NCBI RefSeq assembly: GCF_000203815.1
Contig: NW_004457734.1
Span: 7,233-71,232 of the forward strand
Source: Cavenderia fasciculata
Lineage: Eukaryota > Evosea > Eumycetozoa > Acytosteliales > Cavenderiaceae
Direction: 5' to 3'
DNA length: 64,000 nucleotides
The position numbers were made by a program, and so were the translations under genes. Below, in pieces: positions 51,425 to 63,100 of the stretch. How positions within the stretch are numbered: the first letter of the stretch is position 1; the number at the start of each line of letters is the position of its first letter. A model generated the notes under the pieces. That model did no database searches. It had not been told where the DNA came from and saw nothing but the letters and a program-made list of their open reading frames with translations.

Positions 51425-51693
51425 GGGAATAGAAGAGATAGAAAACAAGAATAGTAATTTAAAAAGATTATATGGATTAAATGGATCAAAACTATACCAA
51501 TCCATATTAATTTACTCTTTTTGATTTATTTGTTTCCAATTTTCGAGAAACATCACAAAAAGTATCAACAACTCTTCTTGGTTTGAATAAATATACATTT
51601 TTATTAATTTTCAAAACAACAACAACAACTATTTGTAGAAATGTGGTAGTTGTTTCAAACAGGTGGATATTGTTACATAATAATAATAATAAT

Positions 51694-54346
51694 TTAAAAT
51701 TTGAATTTGCTAAATAATCTATCAAATGGAGAGGAGAGAGCGTCTCCAAGTGAATAAGATCTTGGCTTTGTTGGGGTGGTGGTTGTTGATTTTAACAAAG
51801 CCTCTTCTTCGGTGCTAGTTGTAGTGGTGGTTGTAGTGGTGGTAGTAGTAGTTGTTGTAGTGGTCGTAGTGGTAGTGGTTAGCTTTGCAGCAGTTTGTTG
51901 ATCAAAAGCAGCTTGCTGATCGGCAGGTACCGATAAAAGTTCTTTGATTGATTGCTTTAAAACAAAGTTATCGGGGGAGATGAGTGAGTTTTTGGAGGCA
52001 TTGGTAAATTGAGGCTTCTTTCCACCAACGACTTGTAGCATTCCAGATTGTTTGGTATGGTTATTTCTTGACCATTTTGGATTAAAGGACAGAGAATTCT
52101 CTGTGATTTGATTAATGACGCTGACAAAATCATTTTTCCAAAGATTTTTTTCTTCTTCTGTTGAAAGGCAAATGACAACTGCACATTCCAGCGTATGTAA
52201 TTTGAAATAAAATCTTTCTCCAGAGTTTTTAAATGGTGAGAATCCTCCAGAATTTCTATCTTTATCAAGATTTTCATTGTTGTTTTGTTGAGGAGGTCCA
52301 ACATTGGAATTGGTTAAAGTTTGTGTTGAATCTTGTTTTTGTAATTTGTTTTTAGCAGAGTGGTCTATAATCGTACTATACTCTAAATTTACAACATTTT
52401 CAACCTAAACAAAAAGATTATATAAAGTTAGTGATTGGTTTCATTTATATTTTAATTTAATAATTTGTTTTTTTTTACCTTGAAAGTAGTTTTCATTTGT
52501 TTAGTAATAATAAAACAATCATTAAAGAGATAAAAATATCTTGGTCTGACGACTGAAAAAGGAGCATTTGAATTTTTGATGGTACCAAATTGAATTTCAT
52601 GATTATTGCCATCGGTTCGAATGATTTTTACCTTTCCCTCACGAATTAGTCGACGATGAGGTTGTACGAGACCCTCGACAGGGGGTTTTAATTTCTTATT
52701 GATTTCAATGACCACCTTTGAATGTTCATCCTCCTTCATCTGTCTGTTTATAAGTTCTGCGATTGCTTCCATTCTCTTTAGTGCATTTGCAATGTTGGAA
52801 TAGTCGTGATGTGTAACCGTTGTAAATTTGATGATCTCTCGGAGTAATAATACATAACGGGGAATACGTTGAATTGGCATACTAACAAATGATTGAATAT
52901 CTCTTTTTCCAACTGCTTCAATAGACTTGCATTGCTGAACAAAGAGCATGTATGATGGTCTCTTTGACGCAGCCTCAAGTACCTTGAGACATTGTGGAAA
53001 ATTGATGATATAATGACTGTATGGAACCTTGAGGAAATCAATCATCTGAAGAAAAACATCACCAATCTTGATGTCATAATTCCATTCATCGTTGATTCTC
53101 TTTTCCAATTTATCTAAAAGTTGTTTGTTGTACAATAGGATGACTTCGATTTGTGAAAATACAATCTTGACCTCGTCCAATGTGAGAGGCGTTTGATCGA
53201 TAAAACTAAAATCACCCTTTTCTCCGATACTACTATTTGTAATAGACATTGCCATCGATGGAGAAGATGATGCAGATAGTTGAGGTGACATATTATTTGT
53301 TGATGATCCAATTTTGATTCCACTTTTGATCTCTTTACTATCTCGATTTGGTGATATTCCTTCAACAAATGTTTTGTCGTTGGTTGAGGAAGAAATAGGA
53401 GGCATAGATGTTGACATTGATGAAGATAAAGAAGGAGAGGGAGAAGAGGATGAGGAGGAGGAGGAAGCCAATGCTTTTAACGGTACAAAATAAACATTCA
53501 AAATGATTTGTAGAAAATGTACATAGTCTCTTTCAGTGACAATTAATTCTTTTAATACTCTTGATTTTAAAACTATAAGAGGGAGGGAGGTTTAATAAAA
53601 AAAAGTTAATATATCAAATTATTATTATTATTATTATTATTAGTCTTACCAAATAAAGTATATTTTCTTCTTTGAGAGTAACCTTTCCAATACTTTTGAA
53701 TAAGAACAGCAGATCTATGTTTCTTTCTATCTTCTTCAGTGATGACGATGGTTGGTTTCTTTTCCTCAAACTCCTTTTTTAGTTTTAGTTGTAGTTGCCT
53801 CTTTCTTTCTTCGTCTGCGTCCATCGTATGAGGAATGTGTTGTAGGTTCTTTTTAGAACCGACCTTGTATTCTTCTTCATCGTCACTTCCACTGCTGCTG
53901 TCATCATCTATTCCATTATTATTATTATTATTAGAAGTAGTAGAGGGAGATGAGGGAGAAAAGTAATCGTCAAATGATAATGTATTTCCCATATCTTGTA
54001 AATAGGCAGTGTCCAATAGTATTGGATAGTTATATTCTGTCAAGTATACTACAGTTTTTGAAGTGTCACTACATCCAATTCCACTACTACTACTACTACT
54101 ATTATCGTTGTTCCCTACAGTGGTAGAACCAACAGATAAAGCTCTATTTCTACCAGCAGCAGTTGTTGTTGATTGATCTTGTTGCTGCTTCTGTTGTTGC
54201 TTTTGTTGTTGTAATTTCTTTTTCTTGTTTCTTTTCCTTCTATTACGATTGTTGTTTTGTTTTTGGTTTCTTTCCTCTTCTAATCTTACAAGATTTAGAT
54301 TCGGTACCAAGAATTTATCTAATCTCTCTATCTTTGATTTCTTTAT
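51694..54346 (-). CDS. IQ-motif RhoGEF with DH-PH domains (at least 833 aa; 5' end unresolved)
   Basis: Guanine-nucleotide exchange factor for a Rho/Rac GTPase. Supported exons: 53650 to at most 54346, 52479-53572 and 51694-52404 (2,502 bases if open from 54346). An IQ motif (VLIQKYWKGYSQRRKY) precedes the DH domain and could bind calmodulin. The DH domain starts VLKELIVTERDYVHFLQIIL, is interrupted by a Ser/Pro-rich insert of roughly 90 residues, and resumes with VKIVFSQIEVILLYNKQLL. Conserved DH helices include FVSMPIQRIPRYVLLLREII. The PH domain ends ERFYFKLHTLECAVVICLST. A poly-Thr tract lies near the C-terminus. An in-frame TGA at 54347-54349 closes the frame, and no ATG occurs upstream of residues already in the conserved style, so a first exon is missing from my model. 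Confidence 0.85.
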
Positions 54347-54647
54347 TCAAGTTGTACAATCGTAGTATTATTTTAAGAGAAGAAGAAGAAGAACGGTTGT
54401 TGTTGTTTCTTCTTTTACTTTAAATAATAAACTATTAATACAAAACTAATGTTCCTACAAGTTTGGTGTGATGGTGATGAGGGTTGATACAGATATTGAC
54501 GTATGTATGGTTGTTTTAAGAATAAAAGCAAAGTGGGGGGTGACTTTTCAATGAAGATGTTTTTTGTCGCCTTAAAACCAAAAAAAAAGATTTCCATCAA
54601 AACTGCCATTCTCCTTTTATTATTATTATTTATGATTATTATTATTT

Positions 54648-55841
54648 CTAAAGGTTTCTTTCAGTTGGAGCATAATATTTTAATCGGATAATGTCAAATA
54701 TCTCTTTTTCACTTTGAACCAATATGTCTTCGCCTGGCTTTCCATCAAACACTTCTCTAATCGAATACTCTGATAGTGTATAACCTGATTTTAAAGCAAT
54801 AGCTCTCATTTGTCTGTTAAATTCATCACTTCCAGTGCTGTACCAATTGAAAAAAATAGAAATATGATTAATACTATCCATAATGGAAGAAATAAATAAA
54901 TATTTTTTTTTGCTTGATTCACATACTTGTGCAAGAGGCCAAAATAATAAGATTCTATTGGAACCAATTTAAAATCAATTCTTCTTACTATTCGTCTCGT
55001 CATAGTCGTCGTCGTCGTCGTTGTTGTTGTTGAGCTTGTTGTTGTTTGTTTTAATTTCTTTTTTTCCAACAATTTTTGTTTTTTTCTTTTCAACTAAAAG
55101 TCTTTCACTTTCTTCATCTTCTGGCTCTGTTTCATCATCATCTTGATCGTCACCATCATTATCATTATCATTATCATCATTATTATTACCATCATTATCA
55201 TCATTTGTTTTTGGTTGTGATTTTGGAGGACATACACAACATCCCATATATTTCATTGGTCCCAAACTTATATCATCGACAATTATTTTTTCCTTTTTTA
55301 AAGCATCTACCAATCGTTCCATAATTTTAAAAGTATTTTTCTTTGTTTTTTGTTGGATCGTATAGTTTGGGTGACTGAGAAGTATATCAATATCTCCACT
55401 ATTCGGTGTTCCTCGTCGATAACTACCACAAGTATCAGCGATTATACTTTTATCTATTGTTTTTAAACATTTTTTAACTATTGCCTCAATCTCTTCAATC
55501 TCTTCTCTTGGTACTCTTTGTTCAATGTCATCAAAATATTTTAAACCAATTTGTTGGTGATGGTTTAGAGTATGAGAAATCTTTCTCAAATCGGCAATTG
55601 TTTTAATATTTTGTTCCATTACTAGGTTTTTAGTCAACTACAGGTCTATATATATATAGAAATCATATGATGATAATTAATTAATATCTTTGTCTTTGTG
55701 GAATAAATACAATTTATAAGATTAATCTTACCCAATACCAGATACCTTACATATTTCATTAATGGCCATATAAATTTCATTTGATTGTAACTTTTCTAAT
55801 CTTTAATAAATAAAACAAATAAAATAAAATAAATAAATTAA

Positions 55842-55876
<35 letters not shown>

Positions 55877-56043
55877 ATTGACATAAAAGATAATGGTAAT
55901 GATTATGATTAATACTTTTTTAATTTACCAGTATCCAGGATTTCTTGAACCTTTTGTGAAATCTTTAAACCAACGCCATCTAATTCTAAGAGTGTATGAG
56001 AATAATAATAGTTGTATGAGAAAATGATTACAAAAGGTAGTAT

Positions 56044-56077
<34 letters not shown>

Positions 56078-56540
56078 TTGTTGTATACAAACTCTTTGAT
56101 TCTTGACCAGATGTAATCTTTTTTGGATAGGATTGAATTGATTGTATAGCTTTTCGATAGGCATTGTATTTATGAGTTGCTCCTTTATTCTTTTCAAATA
56201 TTCCAACTTGCAATAGAATATCAGTCAATAGTTTGTTGTGTTGTATTGATGATCTATCAAATACTGGTAGTGTTGTCAGAGGTGTAAGAGGTTTCTTTAT
56301 AGTTGTTGTTGTTGTACTTTTTTGTTTCTTTCTAGATCTACTACTACTACTATTTTCATCATCGTTGTCATCATCATCATCATCACTACTATATTGTTCT
56401 TGTTGTTTAGAGTTTGAGGATTTGGTTTGTTTGCAGTGCTCTTTTTCCTCCTCTTCCTCCTCTTCCTCCTCCTCTTCTTCCTCTGATACAGTACTATCAG
56501 AATCGTTGTAGTTCTTTTCAGCTTGTTTTCTTTTATTCAT
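54648..56540 (-). CDS. DNA polymerase beta-like family X polymerase, two apparent frame shifts (about 495 aa)
   Basis: Base-excision-repair polymerase of family X. Exons 56093-56540, 55916-55985, 55732-55800, 54927-55637 and 54648-54837 total 1,488 bases. N-terminus: acidic low-complexity extension, then GATHKYNAYRKAIQSIQSYP (dRP-lyase region). Helix-hairpin-helix motifs are LDGVGLKI and VSGIG. The fingers/palm contain TLNHHQQIGLKYFDDIEQ, CGSYRRG, the metal-binding SGDIDILLSHP and RRIDFKLVP, and the end is HNTGSDEFNRQMRA. Two breaks remain. At the exon 3/4 junction (55732 to 55637) one base is missing. Inside the Lys/Asn/Asp-rich insert (about 54,990-55,095) one base is in excess. They cancel in total length. 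All catalytic Asp residues are encoded, so sequencing error is as likely as gene decay. Confidence 0.82.
56044..56076 (+). repeat. CAG trinucleotide repeat (11 units) in intron 1 of the polymerase beta-like gene
   Basis: Eleven pure CAG units (CTG on the coding strand) within the 107-base intron 1, 15 bases from its 5' splice site, which is the unusual GTTTGT. In another frame the repeat would be coding (poly-Cys or poly-Ala), but the conserved frame places it in the intron. Confidence 0.85.
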
Positions 56541-56548
56541 TCTTTAAT

Positions 56549-56582
<34 letters not shown>

Positions 56583-56737
56583 AATATATATATATAGAGA
56601 GAGTAATCTATGTACAATAAATTAGTTGAAAAACAGATCCAGTTTTTCTAGAAAATTTCAATAAACTGGATATTATCTTTTTATTTTATTAATAAATAAT
56701 TTACAACGGTTGATTTATTTTCGTTTCCATTTGAAAG

Positions 56738-57013
56738 TTAATTCTTATAATTGGGGGGAGGGATATTAGCTAACCAAACCAATCTCTCTTTTTTTGAAGT
56801 GTACTGATTGGGATGATATTTTCGCAAATACACTACCGGAATAATGCCAAAACCACCTGTGAATATGATAGTGAATGCTTCTTGCATGTGATATATATAT
56901 TTAAAGGTTTTAAAATATTTTTCTTGAGTATTTGGTTTTCTCCGATGATGGAAAACATTATTGATCTCTTCTTCTTCTTGATGATAGTTTTCCAACAATG
57001 AAACTTTTTCCAT
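56738..57013 (-). CDS. Small single-span membrane protein, unknown (91 aa)
   Basis: Uninterrupted frame from an ATG at 57013. The N-terminal half is charged (Glu-rich, then HHRRKPNTQEKYFKTFKY). One hydrophobic segment, about residues 46-62 (FTIIFTGGFGIIPVVYL), could cross a membrane and is followed by a basic RKYHPNQYTSKKERL region and a proline-containing end. The composition and shape resemble small accessory subunits of mitochondrial respiratory complexes, but I recognise no family. It stands alone between two minus-strand genes, with intergenic gaps of about 200-250 bases on each side, which supports it as a real gene. Confidence 0.6.
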   Translation of the reverse strand: MEKVSLLENYHQEEEEINNVFHHRRKPNTQEKYFKTFKYIYHMQEAFTIIFTGGFGIIPVVYLRKYHPNQYTSKKERLVWLANIPPPNYKN

Positions 57014-57261
57014 TTCTTCTTAATTTCTAGAGGAGATAGATATTTTTAAAATATAATATTATATTAGTATACTTTATTATTAATACTACTTGGGTTTGTC
57101 TAGAGACTGACTTCCTTACAACTCCCAATCGAATCTTGGGGGTGGGATGTGTTTTGTGGTGTAAAATCTAGAACTTCGATTTATTTATTTATAAAGGGTT
57201 GCTTTTTTTTAAAAATACATTTTTTTTTTTTGTGTTTTATATATATATATAATTGTTGTTT

Positions 57262-59851
57262 TTAAAAATCACCCAATTCCTCTGCATCTTGAGATTGAAC
57301 TACAGCATTTCTTTTTTGTAATTTTAACATTAGTTCATTGGTTTCTTTGGAATTGGTAACATGGATTTGTTGTGCTGGTGGTGGTTGATTGACACCTCTT
57401 AATTTTACAGATTTTAATATAGAGTCTGGTGATAATGGACCATCCACTTCCTTTTTTGTTATTGGTGCTGCTGTCTTTAGTTTTTCTCTCATTGCCAAGA
57501 TCTGTGACATATCCAATGCACCTCCCAACGATGCATTGCCACCTGTATTTTTTAGATTTTGTGATGATTTGGATTGGGAAGAGGCAATTGACGATGGAGA
57601 GGAGGAACCATCCATGTTGGTGGTTTGAGGTTTCTTTGGTTTGAAATTCTTGAATCCAAGAATGGGTGGAGGTGGTGGTGGTGGAATTCGTACTCTCATT
57701 GACTTTTCATCATTGTCTTGGTCAATGTCGACATGAACAGATGGACCAAGAACGGCAGTGAGATTGTGAATCATATCTTTGGCATCGTCAACCAATCGTT
57801 TTTGACCTGCCATTTTGTAGTAATTTAATTCCTCTTGTTCCTTTTGAGTGAGGTATTTGTACATTGCAAGACGACCAGTTACACCAAGTGAAGCAATTCT
57901 CATTGACAATGCGGATGCTCTAATACATTCATCAACTGCAATACCAATAATGTGATCAATAATCTCTCTACAACGAACTTCTTTTACCACCTTTGATCTT
58001 TCACTATATTCTTTCCATGAAGATTCAACAACATCTTGAATGATTGATTGAACTATATTTAAATCTAAATGATCCAAAATATTTGTATTAATAAATAAAA
58101 TAAATCTACAATAAATAATAATATTAAATACTTTTTTGTTTGTCAAGAGAAGCTTTTGGATATTTCTTTGCAACCAATCTTAATTTACATTTTCTAAACC
58201 TTGAACCCAATCCATACTTTGTTAAAACTTCATCATCGTTTAGAATGACAGAAGGTGAACCTGCTTGTTGTTGTGGTTCCATCTTTACTGTATAGAGATG
58301 TGGTTTATGAATGTCCATCTTTTTAGCAATTTCCTTTACCAATTGTATGGCAGGCATGTAACCATCGACCTCTATGATACGTTGATGTTTACCTTGATAC
58401 TCTGGTGCCTCTGGGAAATGAACTTCCAATTCAAAGATACCTGCTCTACGTACTTTTCCACGTTCAACCAAACATAATTGCCATTTATCAAAAAATGAAC
58501 CCAATCCATATTCAGAGAGATTGTCATCCAATTGAATTTCACGACCTTTTATCGTACACAGTGAATAGAGATGACTATTTGGTTGTTGTATCTTGGTGCA
58601 AAGGAAATGAACAATATCTTTGCTAGATAGATTGTTTGGTACTCTAAATACTTTTTTACAAACTCCATCTGGTCCATCACCTGCAGGTAAAATAAATTCA
58701 ACAATAAATCTATCATCTCCATCTATCATTAAAAAAAAAAAAGGTCATATTAATAAATAAATATACAATAGCAGTCGTCGACGATCGTCATCTCTTTGAA
58801 CTTACTTAGGACAATAAATTCTTTAACCTTTGAAACAAATAATTTAAGATCAACATCGCCATCCCATAAATCTTGTGCAGAGAAACCCATCAATGATAAT
58901 TCATCCAATAGTTTGGTAACATTTTCTTTTAATTCTTTTTTTTGTATTTGTTGTTCTGTTGCCAACATATTACATCTTCTAATAACTAATGATCCCTAAA
59001 AAAAAAATAATTAAATAAAAGTAAAAGTAAATTAATATATATGTATATATAACTATAGTCATTCAATATTTGACATTTACATTTGATACCAAATCTTTAA
59101 AAGCATCAACAAAACTACCTTCAAATTGATCCAATAGATCTCTTTTTTCAGTGGCAGCAGAAAAGTATAACATATTGTTTTGTATACTATTGATTCGATG
59201 TGGTTGAAGTGCAGCTTGTTTTGAGATATTTAGTTCTATTGAAAAGAGTCCAACATCTGATGAATCGATCAATAGTTCCGATAGTTCATCACGATTGATT
59301 CTTCGTAACAATGTAAATGGATAGGCAGAAGCATCGATCAACAAGAGGACACTGCTGCAAAGTACAATAAAGGTAGGTGATGAATTCTTTTTAAAGAATG
59401 GTTGCCATGATTTGGGTGAGTGTTGTTGTTGCAAATTACCACTTGATGATGGTCCTTTTCTTGATAATACACAATGTACTAAATAATAACTTTTAACTAT
59501 TTCTCCTTCCTATATAAATATATGTAACAAGGTATTAGTTTATCTTTTTTAGAAGAGAGTGTGATCAACTCTTTTTTGATTAAGTACTTTTAAAAAGGAT
59601 TGAAATATTTGATCGAAATCTATAGTAGGTAATCTATGATAATTGATAAAAGAAGTAGATGTAGAATTACTAATAGCAGATGCTGAACTAGTTGACGATG
59701 ATGATAAAAGATTTCCTGATGACGAATAAGCACCACTACCACCACCTAACAAAATCGGTGATACATTAGCACCATTGTTGTTAATAGCAGCAGTTTGACT
59801 AGGTGATAGTTGAACTGATTTTCGAAATAGTTTATTTGTGAATTTATTCAT
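57262..59851 (-). CDS. Tandem ubiquitin-fold (RA/F0-like) protein with polyproline and PH-like regions (758 aa)
   Basis: Exons 59588-59851, 59081-59509, 58806-58995, 58132-58722 and 57262-58064 total 2,277 bases (759 codons). Residues about 80-230 look PH-like (KSYYLVHCVLS, FIVLCSSVLLLIDAS, LFSIELNIS). Residues about 295-490 hold two copies of a ubiquitin-fold module, each ending in the same pattern: LSEYGLGSFFDKWQLCLVE and LTKYGLGSRFRKCKLRLVA. They resemble Ras-associating or talin F0-type domains. Next is a helical segment (WKEYSERSKVVKEVRCREII and MRIASLGVTG), then RIPPPPPPPILG, a profilin/SH3-type proline run, and a Lys/Ser-rich tail with repeated SILKSVKLRG-like basic patches. I infer a membrane or actin adaptor; no named family is recognised. 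The fourth intron acceptor (ATCATTTAG) was chosen because the nearer one gives a 26-base intron and breaks the frame. Confidence 0.8.
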
Positions 59852-60159
59852 TCTCCTCTATCTCTACTCTCTTCTGCACTACTACTTTTGTAATCTACTT
59901 TTGTCATCAAAACGCTTGTACCGATACGAATTTGGGTGACAAAAAAAAAAAAAAAAAAAAAAGAGATATTTTTCATTCTTCATTGAAAAAAGCCTTTTGG
60001 GCTTTGAAAAGGATATCCTTTTAAATGATAAATAGTTTTTTTTTTATTTTTACACATGTATGTGATTGATTTTATATATATATGATGATGATGATGATGA
60101 AGATGATTTTGAGTGATTTTGAGAGTTGTTGATGTGAATGTTAGGGGTATACCCTAAAT
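59852..60159. other. Intergenic region upstream of the tandem ubiquitin-fold gene
   Basis: About 308 bases. It contains an A-run of about 22 (59,941-59,962), two near-copies of the word AAAGCCTTTTGGGCTTTG/AAAGGATATCCTTTT (a hairpin-like AAAAGCC...GGCTTTG at about 59,988-60,008 and the palindrome AAAGGATATCCTTT at 60,007-60,020), and ATGATG runs near 60,082-60,100. No gene seen. Confidence 0.6.
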
Positions 60160-63100
60160 CTATTTGTACATTGAAGCAGTATCACCAAGATATACAAGAA
60201 TTTTTGCGAGTTGGCCAATATTTTCTTTTTGTCTGTAGAGAGCCAATTGTTTGACAACCTTTGAAAGGTTCTTTACAATCAAAACATGAATGTTTCTGAT
60301 ATCCTTTTGAACCTCTTCACGAGAGGATAATGGTACATAGTCTCCCTTATAGTCGGGTACATCGGTTAGTTTATCGAAATATTCATTGAGACGACCGATA
60401 TTACCAATAATAAAACGATTGACAGGGATCATAAATGATTCCTTTTGACCAAACTCTATGCCATTGGCAAGATTTTGAAGTACCTTTCCAATGAGAACGA
60501 GTGCTCTTGTGGCTTCTGGTCCCGGTTGTTCGTCGACAAGACCTGCTGTGAATGGACCGATGATAGCGGGACAAAGGAAACGTAAAAAGATAAATCCACC
60601 AACTGAAGAGTGCTTATTGTCTGGGAATCGCTTGACAACTTCTTGTTGCAGATATTTGCTAATCTCACGCAACGACATGGGCAATTGATGAAGAGAGTCA
60701 ATGATAACGTCTGTGAATTTTTCAGACATTTGAATAAGATTCATCATATTGGTCATCAATTCTTCACTACCTTCATTAATCTTGCTTGGATCGACTTCGT
60801 AGCCGGCAGGATTATCGATAATCTCGCGTACCAATGGTGTAATGACCTTGATGAGATATGGCATACCTTTCATCTTGGTAAAGGCTGTCATGAGTTTGGT
60901 GGCAGTGGTATTGCTACGGAAAAGGGTAGATGGATTGGCTGTTGTTGTTACTTCAGCTTCGATACCAGTGTGAATGATTGGACGTATCTTGTTGAAACTG
61001 TCAAATATTCTGGCAATTGAATCGATCATTCTAGATTGTTCATCTTGTTGACACGGTGAAACGACACATTGAACGACTTGGAGTGATGGACTGGCCAATA
61101 GTTCTACCAGATTGTTGTATTGTTCCTCCAAAAAGGTCTCGGTAAATTCATTGGCAGTGGGTGGATCCAAAATAAAGGACCAATCGGATTGTTCCAATTC
61201 CAACATGATTTGGTGTGGATCAATGTCCTTCTTTTGAACGTTTACTTGAGAGGCAGATGAAGCACCAGCAGTATCGATACCATTACCATCTGGCAATAGA
61301 ACTGATGGTTGAGCTGGACTACCAGTTGCAACCTCACCAATAGCATTGGGAGACATAAATGAAGATGAAGCAGATTCTTGATGTAAATTTTGTGGACCTC
61401 CACCTTGCTTTGACGAACCGGTAGAAGATATGCTACTGTTACTACCTCCAGTTGAAAAGGTGGATACGACAGTTTCAGAGATGGTCTTGGACCATTGTGT
61501 ACGACTTTGTTGACGGAAATGAGAGTCTAACGAGTCAAATGAAGACTTCATGGCTTGGAATCTTTGAAGACCTCTTTCAAAGTATTCTTGTTGTGCCTTC
61601 ATACAAGCATAGAATAGTTTGAGTGATCGGTTTTGAATTTGGACACCTTCCTTGAAAATGGCATCAAATTCAAAGGCAGTCTTGTCTAGAGTCTTTTTGA
61701 GGTTTGAAACATCTCTCTCGGCGTCTACCATCTTTTTGTCGGTTGGTTGGAGATTCTTGGCCATAGAGTAGAGTTTAGAGACAGCACTTTCATATTCAGT
61801 GTGTGCTTCAAAGACACGTTTACGCATTTCAATGATGAGTGGGATGAAACCTTCTAGATCCTCTGATACATTGGCCATTGGTTGGGAAAAGGCGCTATTG
61901 GTTCTTGTTGACAATTCAGAACGCAGATAACCAATCTTTTTGATGGCATTTGAAAAATGATCGAGACTGTTGGAGAGCGAAGTGTCGACGGTTCCTTCAA
62001 ACGATAGTTTGGCCAACACCAAATACTCTGAAAAGTGACCTTGTTCCTTGAAGGATTCTGGTTCTACTTCATAGTATTTCTTGGACGACTTATTCAACTT
62101 TTGACAGGTCTTGTTAAAGTTTCTGAGTGCTTCAATCTTGTTATCATACTCTTTGAGATAGGATGAAGAGTCATCACTGGCAGATGGGAGATTGGCTTGT
62201 GAAGTGATGTAGGAGTTGAGCATGCTTGGATTGTTGATGAGATTGAGAATGTTTTGACATTTGGCATTCTTTTCTTCGAGGAGGTTTTCGAGATCGACCA
62301 AACCTTGATAGTCAATGTGTGTGTTTTTAGTGTACTTTACCATGCCACTAATGTTCTTTTGGTAACGTGGAACAACGAGTAATGGTTCAATGAGAAGGGC
62401 ACGGAGATTAAACTCTTTATAGTCATCATCAGTTTCAACCTTTTTACGTTCCATTGCCAATCTTTCACATTCCTTGAGATAGGCGCATACGGGTGAGTTT
62501 TGTTTCTTGATCATATTGTCCAACATGTAGATGGAGAAGGGAAGTTTGTCAAGATATTGATTAAAGACACCGTCGGTAGACTTGAAGTGGTTCAAGAGAA
62601 TGTCACCAATCTTTTTCTTGTTGTTACTCCAAAGGTTGAGACGATTGTTCATCAGATGAAGTGTGTTGCTGTTGCTGTGGTAGATCTTTTCAATGACATT
62701 AAAGATGGTACGAATCTCTTCTTCCGATAAAAAGATGTATGGCAAGTGTTTCATATTCTCTGGCAATTGTTCACGATCTCTGACGAGCAATGGGTTGAGG
62801 AAAATCGATCTGATAATATTGAGTGAACGGACATAGGTACGTTGGGTTTCGATCAACTTCCAACAAAACTTGTCTCTAAAGGAACGAGTAGTGTCAAAGA
62901 GTGAGGCATTGTGATTCTCACCACAAGAGACAGAGATAAAGGTTGTCTTTAAAAGAGAGTCAATCTTTTTGGGTTTGTTTTGGTCTCCTTGGGCGTGTCC
63001 CAATTGTCCAAATGGATCCTTGCCACAGGTGTAAATCTTTCCAGAATCTGTCAAAAAGGCCATATGACGACCTCCGCAACTGATTTGACGAATCGACTGT

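Noticed and set aside
54415-54609. 64-aa minus-strand frame as first exon of the RhoGEF
   Set aside because: The peptide lacks coding character, and the phases of its possible donors (GTAAAA, GTATTA) do not join convincingly to the RhoGEF frame.
58106-58131. 26-base intron in the tandem ubiquitin-fold gene (acceptor TTGTAG)
   Set aside because: Too short for splicing, and the joined frame hits a stop. The later acceptor at 58,065 gives a 67-base intron and keeps the frame.
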